Positions 1 to 6,624 of a stretch of DNA of 54,441 nt are shown here, in pieces. Positions within the stretch are counted from its first letter, which is position 1. Every line of letters begins with the position of its first letter. This stretch comes from UBA1140 sp964573285 (GTDB taxonomy: Bacteria > Campylobacterota > Campylobacteria > Campylobacterales > Sulfurovaceae): the NCBI GenBank assembly GCA_964573285.1, contig CAZNJD010000060.1, positions 1 to 54,441 on the forward strand. Reading direction: 5' to 3'. Below the pieces are notes generated by a model. The model saw only the letters and a list, made by a program, of their open reading frames with translations, was not told where the DNA came from and ran no database searches. A program made the position numbers and the translations under genes.

Positions 1-368
1 GTTGGTGACTCCCAATTATCCTCTACAAATCGTATATCATGCTCTTGTAGATTAAGCCCCAAATACTCCAAAGACTTTAGATAAAGCTCTTGAATATTGT
101 CAGGGCTAGGTTTAATCAGAGCTTGAAACTGATAATAAGCCCCCAATCTATTTGGGTTCTCTCCATATCTTCCATCTGTTGGTCTTCTGCTTGGTGCTAC
201 ATAAGCTGTACTCCATGGTTTAGAATCCAAGCTTCTTAAAAGTGTAGCAGGATGAAATGTTCCTGCTCCTGCTGGTATGTCGTAGGGTTGAACTATATTA
301 CATCCCTGTTCTGCCCAGTATTGTTGTAGTTTTAGTAGTATTTGGCTAAATGTTAAGCTATTATTCAT
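1..368 (-). CDS. glyQ: Glycyl-tRNA synthetase alpha subunit, partial (C-terminus off the left edge)
   Basis: Reading the minus strand from an ATG at 366-368 gives an open frame to the window edge (about 122 codons). It contains LTFSQILLKLQQYWAEQGC, then VQPYDIPAGAGTFHPATLLR and PTDGRYGENPNRLGAYYQF, which are hallmark sequences of the alpha (catalytic) subunit of the bacterial alpha2-beta2 glycyl-tRNA synthetase. The enzyme charges tRNA-Gly in the cytoplasm. The start is the first residue-consistent ATG; it lies inside the end of the upstream accessory gene (stop at 361-363), an 8-bp overlap that suggests translational coupling. The rest of the gene, and any glyS, lies outside the window. Confidence 0.95.
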   Translation of the reverse strand, partial: MNNSLTFSQILLKLQQYWAEQGCNIVQPYDIPAGAGTFHPATLLRSLDSKPWSTAYVAPSRRPTDGRYGENPNRLGAYYQFQALIKPSPDNIQELYLKSLEYLGLNLQEHDIRFVEDNWESP

Positions 369-945
369 TGTCTTCCTCTAATATAATGTTAAATTCTTGC
401 TCCATGAGTTCTGCAAACTCATCACAAAATGGTGTTTTTATTTCGTCAAAATACCATGGTTTATATTTTGCAAAATCATAAAGAGTAATATCATTTCTTA
501 GATAATTCAATATTCCAAGGGAATCTATTTTATAATTACGATACTGCTCTTGACCTACATTTTTCTCTCTGTTTGTCACAAAAATAAGATATGTTTTTAG
601 TGACCAAAATATCTGTTTATCTATGTCTAATATTTTATTGAAAATATAAAAGCTATTCAAAAACTTCTGTTTTATTTTTGGTTTATTTTCACTCTTTATC
701 TTTCCATTTTTAAACTCAACTAATACTATATACTCTTTGTTTAAATCAAAAAAAATCATATCAGTAGAGGGTTCATTAGCCCTATACTCTTTTGCAATAT
801 CATCAAAACTAAAAAAACTATTTTTAAATTTGCATAGAATTATAGGCTTTTTTTTATTACTATCATCTAATGAAATCTGAGAAATACTTTTTTTATATTT
901 AGAAAACTTCTCCTCAAATAAATCATTAATATCATTTATCGTCAT
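361..945 (-). CDS. Small PD-(D/E)XK-like protein, partner of the second ATPase (194 aa)
   Basis: I do not recognise a named family. Residues 58-80 read like the core of a PD-(D/E)XK nuclease fold: an acidic residue at D62 followed by a hydrophobic strand, then a second strand ending LVEFKNG with E77-x-K79. A further hydrophobic strand (KTYLIFVTN, about residue 118) fits the same fold. There is no signal peptide or membrane segment. The gene overlaps the upstream ATPase gene by 14 bp and glyQ by 8 bp, and has a modest AGGT ribosome site. It occupies the same relative place as the 181-aa gene behind the first ATPase, so I infer that it is the effector or nuclease partner of its ATPase. The nuclease assignment is an inference from motif spacing only. 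Confidence 0.7.
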   Translation of the reverse strand: MTINDINDLFEEKFSKYKKSISQISLDDSNKKKPIILCKFKNSFFSFDDIAKEYRANEPSTDMIFFDLNKEYIVLVEFKNGKIKSENKPKIKQKFLNSFYIFNKILDIDKQIFWSLKTYLIFVTNREKNVGQEQYRNYKIDSLGILNYLRNDITLYDFAKYKPWYFDEIKTPFCDEFAELMEQEFNIILEEDNE

Positions 946-1942
946 GAGATAGACCTAATTTCATTCTATGCAATTGCTCTAATGGCTCTGTTAGTTTTTC
1001 AAAAATTGGAGATATATCTATAGTAACATCATTTATAGTTGAAGTCTCATCTTCACTCTTTTGAGCTAAATAGAAGTTACTATTAACTTTTGATTTATCA
1101 GCATAATATTTTAGAGCATCTATCATATATGGGCTATGAGAATTAACAACTATCTTAACCCCATTTTTAACAAGTTCAACAATAACTTTTGCCATCTCTA
1201 ATTGCCATTTTGGATGTAGGTGTACTTCGGGTTTGTCAAGTATTAATACTTGACCATTATACAGATAATTATTATTCTCTAGTACTTGAAGTAACCCAAA
1301 ATACTTTATTCCCATAGCTGTATTAACTAATTTAATTTTTTCCCCACCTTTATTAAAAATAAAACCACTTAAGTTATCTTCTTCAAACCTGCCACCGATA
1401 ATACCTTCAATATTAAAACTAAAAGGTTGCTCTTCTTTTCTTTTTGTTGTTAACGCAAAATATAAATCTTTTAATGTTGGCACTATTTCAAAATCTATAT
1501 CATTCACAACATCATGTGCTTTAAGGTTTCGAATTGTTTTTAGAAGTGGATGAATTGTCCAAATAAATGGTGTTTCAATAAGCAGAGGTCTTCCTATTTT
1601 AGGGTAGTTGTTATCAAACTTTTGACTAATACTAAAATCACGACAAGAGTTCTGTATAATTTTATACTCAAAGTCTACACCTTCATAATAGAATTTAATT
1701 TCACCATTACTAGATAATTGCTTATCAAATATATCATTAATTTGTTTTGTAAACTTATTTTTATAATTACTATCTTCTTGAGGATGACTATTACTAGCCC
1801 AAGAGATTGATTGAATCAAACCATATAAAATTTTCCCTAAAGTACTCTTCCCAGTATCATTCTCCCCAGCAATAACCGTCAGACCATCAATCTTAACACT
1901 AGCCTCTCTAATCATTCCGATATTTTTCAATTCAAGCGTCAT
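932..1942 (-). CDS. OLD/AAA_15-type ATPase, second of two (336 aa)
   Basis: A predicted cytosolic P-loop ATPase of the SMC/RecF/OLD-like class. Visible motifs: Walker A GENDTGKS near residues 26-33, a Walker B region LILDKPEVHLHP near residue 235, and the switch-histidine strand VVNSHSPYM about 30 residues later. The predicted catalytic glutamate after the Walker B aspartate is lysine (DKPE instead of DEPE), so hydrolysis may be altered. I chose the ATG at 1942 over a GTG at 1948: it forms an ATGA overlap with the previous stop and sits five bases after a GAGGAG ribosome site. It is homologous to the upstream 379-aa ATPase, with the same short N-terminal lobe and the same EVHLHPxWQ block. No TOPRIM domain is visible, unlike full OLD nucleases. 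The role is unknown; defence is plausible. Confidence 0.85.
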   Translation of the reverse strand: MTLELKNIGMIREASVKIDGLTVIAGENDTGKSTLGKILYGLIQSISWASNSHPQEDSNYKNKFTKQINDIFDKQLSSNGEIKFYYEGVDFEYKIIQNSCRDFSISQKFDNNYPKIGRPLLIETPFIWTIHPLLKTIRNLKAHDVVNDIDFEIVPTLKDLYFALTTKRKEEQPFSFNIEGIIGGRFEEDNLSGFIFNKGGEKIKLVNTAMGIKYFGLLQVLENNNYLYNGQVLILDKPEVHLHPKWQLEMAKVIVELVKNGVKIVVNSHSPYMIDALKYYADKSKVNSNFYLAQKSEDETSTINDVTIDISPIFEKLTEPLEQLHRMKLGLSHDDK

Positions 1943-2484
1943 AAACACTCCTCTTCTAGTTTCTCTCTTAATTTAAGACACTCAATAAAAGTTGTTTTTT
2001 TATAATTCTGTAATAGCCGATGAATAATCATATCAATAGGCTTCCCACTATTACAGTAGAGATAAAAAGTGGGCATATTGGCTGTCTTTTGACTATTGAA
2101 TCTCTTATTTAAAATATCTGTGGTATTACTTGCTTTTTTAGCTGATGTATTTATCATATTGACAATAGTATCTGATAAGATTCTTCTTTTTGTCTCATTG
2201 TGCATTGGTTGAATCAAACTTATCACTTCACTCATCTTTAAATATTGAACCTCACTATCCATATATTTATAATCATCTAGTTTTAGATTTAGTTCCCTAC
2301 AGCAACTATCTAAAAAAGAGAGGGTTATACTCTTCTCTTCAACAAGATAATATCTATCTTTGCACTCAATTACCTTATCACAGGTTGAACCAACACCATC
2401 GAGAGAATCCATATCAATAATAGAGTAAGAGGCTAGATGAGAATCACAACAGTTCTCTTTGATATTTTTTATAGGTATTGCCAC
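1939..2484 (-). CDS. Small PD-(D/E)XK-like protein, partner of the first ATPase (181 aa)
   Basis: The family is unrecognised. A GTG start at 2484 lies seven bases after an AGGA ribosome site and overlaps the first ATPase by 16 bp; the stop overlaps the second ATPase as ATGA. Residues 33-52 carry an acidic residue (D36), a hydrophobic strand, and then YYLVEEKS with E49-x-K51, the arrangement expected of a PD-(D/E)XK nuclease core. A later strand, PTFYLYCNSG, fits that fold. The protein is cysteine-rich near its start (C12, C13, C35, C41), which could mean metal binding but is not diagnostic. Its position and motif match the 194-aa gene behind the second ATPase, although overall similarity is low. 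Nuclease activity is inferred, not shown. Confidence 0.7.
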   Translation of the reverse strand: MAIPIKNIKENCCDSHLASYSIIDMDSLDGVGSTCDKVIECKDRYYLVEEKSITLSFLDSCCRELNLKLDDYKYMDSEVQYLKMSEVISLIQPMHNETKRRILSDTIVNMINTSAKKASNTTDILNKRFNSQKTANMPTFYLYCNSGKPIDMIIHRLLQNYKKTTFIECLKLREKLEEECL

Positions 2485-3608
2485 AAAATATCCTCAAAGG
2501 TATCCATTAGCTCTTTTTGTAAAATATCCCAATTATCATCATCCAAGATATGATTGGTTACTACTCCATCTTTTTCATCCAATACATTAAAAGATATTCG
2601 CTCTCTATAACCATTTCTTTTGCTAATGGCATTGAGATAATCTGCCATATATGGGCTATGGGTAGAAAATACTATTTTGACTCCTGCATTCATAAGCTCT
2701 ATAAATAAATCTACTATTTTTAGTTGCCAAGTTGGATGTAGGTGTACCTCTGGCTCTTCCCAAAATAGGATTGAACCTTTTTTTAGAGCTTTGTTGGTTA
2801 CTAAATATTGAAGTAAACCTATGCTTTTTGTTCCTGATGAGGCATTAAAAATATTATAATCTTTATCATTATTTCTGCTAAAAACAAAAGAGCCATTTCG
2901 ATTTTTTATATCTCCACCAATCATTCTATTTACTTTTTGACTAAAATCTCTAATAAATTTATCTTGCTCTTCATCTGTAAAAGAGTAATCTTCATCTAAT
3001 ATATTTAGTAGAGACTCTATATGATAAGGAGTTTTCCCTTCTCTCTTATCCATATGTTTATGAAACTCTAAAATAAGTGGTGTCTCAACAAAAATTATAC
3101 TATTATCTAGCTTTAGGTGCATATTCATATCAAAAGGCTTTTCCATAGTTTTTTCAAAACTCTCTTTGCCTGTTTTGGTAATATTAATCTTTAATATCTG
3201 ATTTTCATATTTAATACTTTTATTTGAAAACTCAACAGAGAAACTATCTGAAATCTGCTCTATATTTGTAAAAATTGAGTTTAGTAGATTTTTAATTTTT
3301 TCTTGAAATTTCTTTTCAACTCCATCAGATAATTTATCAAATATATCACTCTCAAAGCTACTATTTAATATCTGTTTTAACAATTCATTATCTTTTAGCA
3401 GAGGTTTCATGATTTTCTCTATTTGAATAATAGATTTAATATTGAGACCATTTACAAAAGATGTGGAGGTCTCATTATATACATACGCCATCTTCATAAC
3501 ATAACTCTTACCAGTACTAGGCTTCCCTGCCAATACAGTAATATCATTAAACTCAACCGAAGTATCCTTTAACTTTGCAAAGTTTTTAAAATATGCTAAT
3601 TCAGCCAT
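2469..3608 (-). CDS. OLD/AAA_15-type ATPase, first of two (379 aa)
   Basis: First gene of a four-gene overlapping cassette. It has Walker A GKPSTGKS at residues 28-35, a Walker B block ILFWEEPEVHLHPTWQ near residue 280 (the usual aspartate is glutamate, and the catalytic glutamate is kept), and the strand VFSTHSPYM carrying the switch histidine. The region between contains a long charged helical segment, as expected for an SMC/RecN/OLD-type coiled arm. The length is about that of stand-alone AAA_15 ATPases, with no fused TOPRIM domain. An AGGAT ribosome site precedes the ATG, and the gap to purE is only 44 bases with no strong terminator, so it may be read from the purE transcript. The family is often found in anti-phage systems; the specific role here is unknown. 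Confidence 0.87.
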   Translation of the reverse strand: MAELAYFKNFAKLKDTSVEFNDITVLAGKPSTGKSYVMKMAYVYNETSTSFVNGLNIKSIIQIEKIMKPLLKDNELLKQILNSSFESDIFDKLSDGVEKKFQEKIKNLLNSIFTNIEQISDSFSVEFSNKSIKYENQILKINITKTGKESFEKTMEKPFDMNMHLKLDNSIIFVETPLILEFHKHMDKREGKTPYHIESLLNILDEDYSFTDEEQDKFIRDFSQKVNRMIGGDIKNRNGSFVFSRNNDKDYNIFNASSGTKSIGLLQYLVTNKALKKGSILFWEEPEVHLHPTWQLKIVDLFIELMNAGVKIVFSTHSPYMADYLNAISKRNGYRERISFNVLDEKDGVVTNHILDDDNWDILQKELMDTFEDILWQYL

Positions 3609-3652
3609 AAGTTATCCTAAATAATTGTTTCATACTGTTAGTATATCTAAAA

Positions 3653-4147
3653 TTAGAGAAGAACTTCAACAGTACTAGAGTCTAACTCAACCTTTTTAGC
3701 TTTACTTACTCTATCCTCTTGCAATTTTACTTTTAACTCATCATCTTGTAGTGCCATAATTTGAATTGCTAAATATGCTGCATTTGTAGCTCCTGCTTTT
3801 CCTATTGCTACAGTACCTACAGGCATACCCGCTGGCATCATTACTGTACTTAGTAAGGCATCTTCGCCTCTTAGCTCTCCACTTGCCATTGGGACACCAA
3901 TTACAGGTTTCGTTGTAGCTGATGCTAATGCTCCTGCTAGGTGGGCTGCCATTCCTGCTGCGGCTATAAATACTTGGGCTCCTTTGGCTTCTGCCTCTTT
4001 CATATATACTTTGGTTCTCTCTGGGCTTCTGTGTGCTGATGATATAATTAACTCATATGGAACACCAAACTTTTTTAATGTACCTGAACACTCTTTCATT
4101 ACTTCATAGTCGCTTTTACTACCAATTACAATTGAAACAAATTTCAT
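3653..4147 (-). CDS. purE: N5-carboxyaminoimidazole ribonucleotide mutase (PurE class I)
   Basis: Converts N5-CAIR to CAIR in purine biosynthesis in the cytoplasm. The 164-aa length is typical. Landmarks: the nucleotide-binding start IVIGSKSDYEVM, the catalytic SSAHRSPERT near residue 41, and the glycine/alanine-rich AAAGMAAHLAGALAS loop. No purK lies beside it in this window; purU is the upstream minus-strand neighbour (68-bp gap) and the ATPase cassette follows. Identification is firm. Confidence 0.97.
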   Translation of the reverse strand: MKFVSIVIGSKSDYEVMKECSGTLKKFGVPYELIISSAHRSPERTKVYMKEAEAKGAQVFIAAAGMAAHLAGALASATTKPVIGVPMASGELRGEDALLSTVMMPAGMPVGTVAIGKAGATNAAYLAIQIMALQDDELKVKLQEDRVSKAKKVELDSSTVEVLL

Positions 4148-4214
4148 AATATCTCTCCTATTTTATTAGGCGAATAATATCAATTTTTCTCTTCAATATT
4201 GATTGGATATATTT

Positions 4215-5051
4215 TTAAAATATAATTGTCCTATTACCATTTATAAAAACCCTATCATTTAATACTAAATTCAAAGCACGAGATAGAACAATCTTTTCAA
4301 CATCTCGTCCTGATTTTTGCATATCTCTCCACTCTAATCTATGGTTAACAGGTATTATATCTTGAGCAATAATTGGTCCTTCATCTAAATCATCTGTAAC
4401 AAAATGTGCTGTTGCCCCTATGATTTTTACACCTCTTTTATGTGCTTGTTTATAAGGATTTGCACCTATAAATGCAGGTAAAAATGAGTGATGTATATTT
4501 ATAATCTTTTTGTTATATTGTTTTACAAATTTTGGTGTTAATATTCTCATATATTTTGCTAAAACTATATAATCAAAATTATGTTTATTTATAATCTTCA
4601 TCATTTTATCTTCATGTTCTTCTCTACTTAATCCTTCTGCACTAATATAAAAAAATGGTATATCAAACCGATTTACCAATCTCTCTAGCGTCTTATGATT
4701 AGCAATTACTGCTTCTATATGTGCATCCAACTCACCTGCTTCAAGTCGTATAAGTATATCTCCTAAGGCATGAGACTCTTTTGTAGCCAATATAATTATC
4801 TTTTTTTGTTTAGGTTTTATCACTTGAAGATTAGCTCTATCTGGGATAACCTCTTTTAGTGCATTTTCTAATTCTGTTGTATTAAAATTGCCTGTTACAA
4901 CTGTTCTCATAAAAAATTTACCTTGCTCTTTGTCAACAAACTCACGATTGTTTTCGATATTTAAATCTCTATCATAAAAGACTTTTGAGATTTTATAAAC
5001 CAACCCCTTTTTATCTTCGCAATCAATTAATACTCTTACTCTTAATTCCAT
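4215..5051 (-). CDS. purU: Formyltetrahydrofolate deformylase (PurU)
   Basis: Hydrolyses 10-formyl-THF to formate and THF, balancing one-carbon pools and feeding formate to purine synthesis. An N-terminal ACT domain (about residues 3-80, opening RVLIDCEDKKGLVYKISKVF) is followed by a formyltransferase domain. The catalytic triad is visible as N and H in INIHHSFLPAF, and D in TDDLDEGPIIAQD. The 278-aa length is normal for the family. It is the first gene of the minus-strand run with purE and is divergent from the ThiF-like gene, leaving only about 60 bases for two promoters. Confidence 0.96.
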   Translation of the reverse strand: MELRVRVLIDCEDKKGLVYKISKVFYDRDLNIENNREFVDKEQGKFFMRTVVTGNFNTTELENALKEVIPDRANLQVIKPKQKKIIILATKESHALGDILIRLEAGELDAHIEAVIANHKTLERLVNRFDIPFFYISAEGLSREEHEDKMMKIINKHNFDYIVLAKYMRILTPKFVKQYNKKIINIHHSFLPAFIGANPYKQAHKRGVKIIGATAHFVTDDLDEGPIIAQDIIPVNHRLEWRDMQKSGRDVEKIVLSRALNLVLNDRVFINGNRTIIF

Positions 5052-5112
5052 TTTTCTCTTTACCTATTTTTATTTGTGTAGAATTATATCAATTTTTAGA
5101 TACACTTTCATT

Positions 5113-5787
5113 ATGATAAAAAAAGAAGATTATTTCAATAGACAAATTCAATTATGGGGAGAGGCAACACAAGCCTTATTACAAGATAAAAAAATCGCTA
5201 TTATAGGTTCTGGTGGTTTGGGTTGTTCTCTAGCTTATGCCTTAGGAACTTCAGGTATTGGAGAGATTGATATGGTCGATTTTGATACTGTTAGTTTGCA
5301 TAATATTCATAGACAAATAGCTTTTACTCTAGCAGATGAGAACTCTCCAAAAGCAGAAGTTGTAGTAGAAGTGATGAAATCCAAAAATCCTTTTGTCAAA
5401 GCCAAAGCTTACTGTATGGATTTTGAAGAGTTTAAATTATTAGGAAATAGATATGACCTTATATTAGATGCTACAGATAATCTACAAACACGAGAGTCTA
5501 TAGATTATTATGCAAAACAAATTAATACTCCATGGATATATGGAAGTGTAGAGGCATTTAATGGTCAAGTATGTTTTTTTGAAAAATCATCATTTGGGGT
5601 ATTTAATATTAGTGACCATAAACCAGCAGGGATTACAGCACCCATTGTAATGCATATCGCTTCACTTCAAGCAAATTTGGCACTTCGTTACTTGGCAGGA
5701 TTAAGTGTTGTCAAAGACAAACTATATTATTTATATTTTAATAGTGATGGAGAGCTTATAACTCAAAAATTTAATATGCCATCTTAA
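5113..5787 (+). CDS. ThiF/MoeB/HesA-family adenylating protein
   Basis: An E1-like enzyme fold. It has the dinucleotide-binding motif IAIIGSGGLGCSLAYALG near residue 30, DFDTVSLHNIHRQIAF (the conserved D-N-xx-RQ), and DATDNLQTRESID later. Members adenylate the C-terminal Gly-Gly of ThiS/MoaD-type sulfur carriers. The zinc-binding CxxC pairs found in MoeB and ThiF are absent, so the exact substrate is unclear. I chose the ATG at 5113 (224 aa); the longer TTG frame at 5074 would add 13 unrelated residues that run into the purU promoter space. No thiS, thiG or moaD lies nearby. The lipoprotein gene follows 45 bases later. Confidence 0.85.
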   Translation: MIKKEDYFNRQIQLWGEATQALLQDKKIAIIGSGGLGCSLAYALGTSGIGEIDMVDFDTVSLHNIHRQIAFTLADENSPKAEVVVEVMKSKNPFVKAKAYCMDFEEFKLLGNRYDLILDATDNLQTRESIDYYAKQINTPWIYGSVEAFNGQVCFFEKSSFGVFNISDHKPAGITAPIVMHIASLQANLALRYLAGLSVVKDKLYYLYFNSDGELITQKFNMPS

Positions 5788-5832
5788 TATTAATGTGTTA
5801 AAATATTACAATTTTTTTAAAAGGACATTTCA

Positions 5833-6168
5833 ATGAAACTTAAACTATCCATATTAATCACCTTTATATTATTATTAGGTGGATGTACACAAGAGACACA
5901 AAATAAACTAAGTCGTTCTATTCAAAATTGGACAGGAACTAATGGAGTATTGGAAGTTTATGCAGGAGATAAATTGGTAAAACGATTTATAGATATTGAT
6001 AAACTAACAACTGCTTCAGGAACTGACAATGATAAAGATAGACCATACAGATATGGTTATGGTTATAATGATAAAAACCTAAACGGCAAAAAAGATAATG
6101 GGGAGTATCGTGTATATTTTGAGTTTTCTGACTACTCAACAAGTTATATCTTTTATGAAGATAAATAG
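5833..6168 (+). CDS. Small lipoprotein of unknown function (111 aa)
   Basis: The N-terminus is a lipoprotein signal: a basic start, a hydrophobic stretch, then a lipobox LLGG with C at about residue 18. The mature part is polar, with a Tyr/Gly-rich stretch (YRYGYGYNDKNLNGKKDNGEY) and no recognised domain. An AAGGAC ribosome site precedes the ATG. It is expected to be anchored in the cell envelope. It sits between the ThiF-like gene and ridA on the same strand. Confidence 0.8.
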   Translation: MKLKLSILITFILLLGGCTQETQNKLSRSIQNWTGTNGVLEVYAGDKLVKRFIDIDKLTTASGTDNDKDRPYRYGYGYNDKNLNGKKDNGEYRVYFEFSDYSTSYIFYEDK

Positions 6169-6201
6169 TATTGCTAACATCTTCTACAAGGAAAATAAAA
6201 T

Positions 6202-6591
6202 ATGAAATTCATCGAAACTAATCAAGCACCAATGGCTATTGGACCTTATTCCCAAGCTGTTGTAGCAAATGGTGTATTATACACATCAGGACAAATTCCA
6301 ATGGATGAAAAGGGCGTAATAGTAGCTGATGATATTGTAAACCAAACACATCAAGTTCTCAAAAATCTTTTTTATATACTTGAAGCTGGTGGAGCTCATT
6401 TTAATGATGTTGTTAAAACAACAGTATATCTAAGTGATATGGATAATTTCACAAAAATGAATGAGGTGTATGCTCATTATTTCGGCAAACATAAACCTGT
6501 TAGAAGTACAGTAGCTGTCAAAACTCTACCTAAAAATGTATTAGTTGAGATTGATTGTATAGCATTAGCTAATGCTAACTGTCATATCTAA
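6202..6591 (+). CDS. ridA: RidA-family enamine/imine deaminase
   Basis: A 129-aa protein matching the RidA (YjgF/UK114) family, which hydrolyses reactive 2-aminoacrylate-type enamines formed by PLP enzymes. Family landmarks: the N-terminal APMAIGPYSQAV, the central SGQIPMD, RSTVAVKTLP with the conserved arginine, and the C-terminal EIDCIA with the conserved glutamate. It is cytoplasmic and normally a trimer. It ends 33 bases before the convergent pbpC gene, with a short hairpin between them. Confidence 0.96.
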   Translation: MKFIETNQAPMAIGPYSQAVVANGVLYTSGQIPMDEKGVIVADDIVNQTHQVLKNLFYILEAGGAHFNDVVKTTVYLSDMDNFTKMNEVYAHYFGKHKPVRSTVAVKTLPKNVLVEIDCIALANANCHI

Positions 6592-6601
6592 AAGTAAATA
6601 G

Positions 6602-6624
6602 AGAGTAAACTACTTTATTACTCT
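6602..6624. terminator. Hairpin between convergent ridA and pbpC
   Basis: AGAGTAA (6602-6608) pairs with TTACTCT (6618-6624) around a nine-base loop, between two converging genes. The stem is AT-rich and the downstream T-run is short, so this is a weak candidate bidirectional terminator. Confidence 0.4.

Noticed and set aside
3632..3644. Small ATACT-GTT-AGTAT hairpin between purE and the first ATPase as a terminator
   Set aside because: The stem is only five A/T-rich pairs and is followed on the minus strand by GAAACAATT, so it is unlikely to stop transcription.
5074..5112. Earlier TTG start for the ThiF-like gene
   Set aside because: It would add 13 residues unlike the family, has no ribosome site and takes up the short divergent promoter gap with purU.
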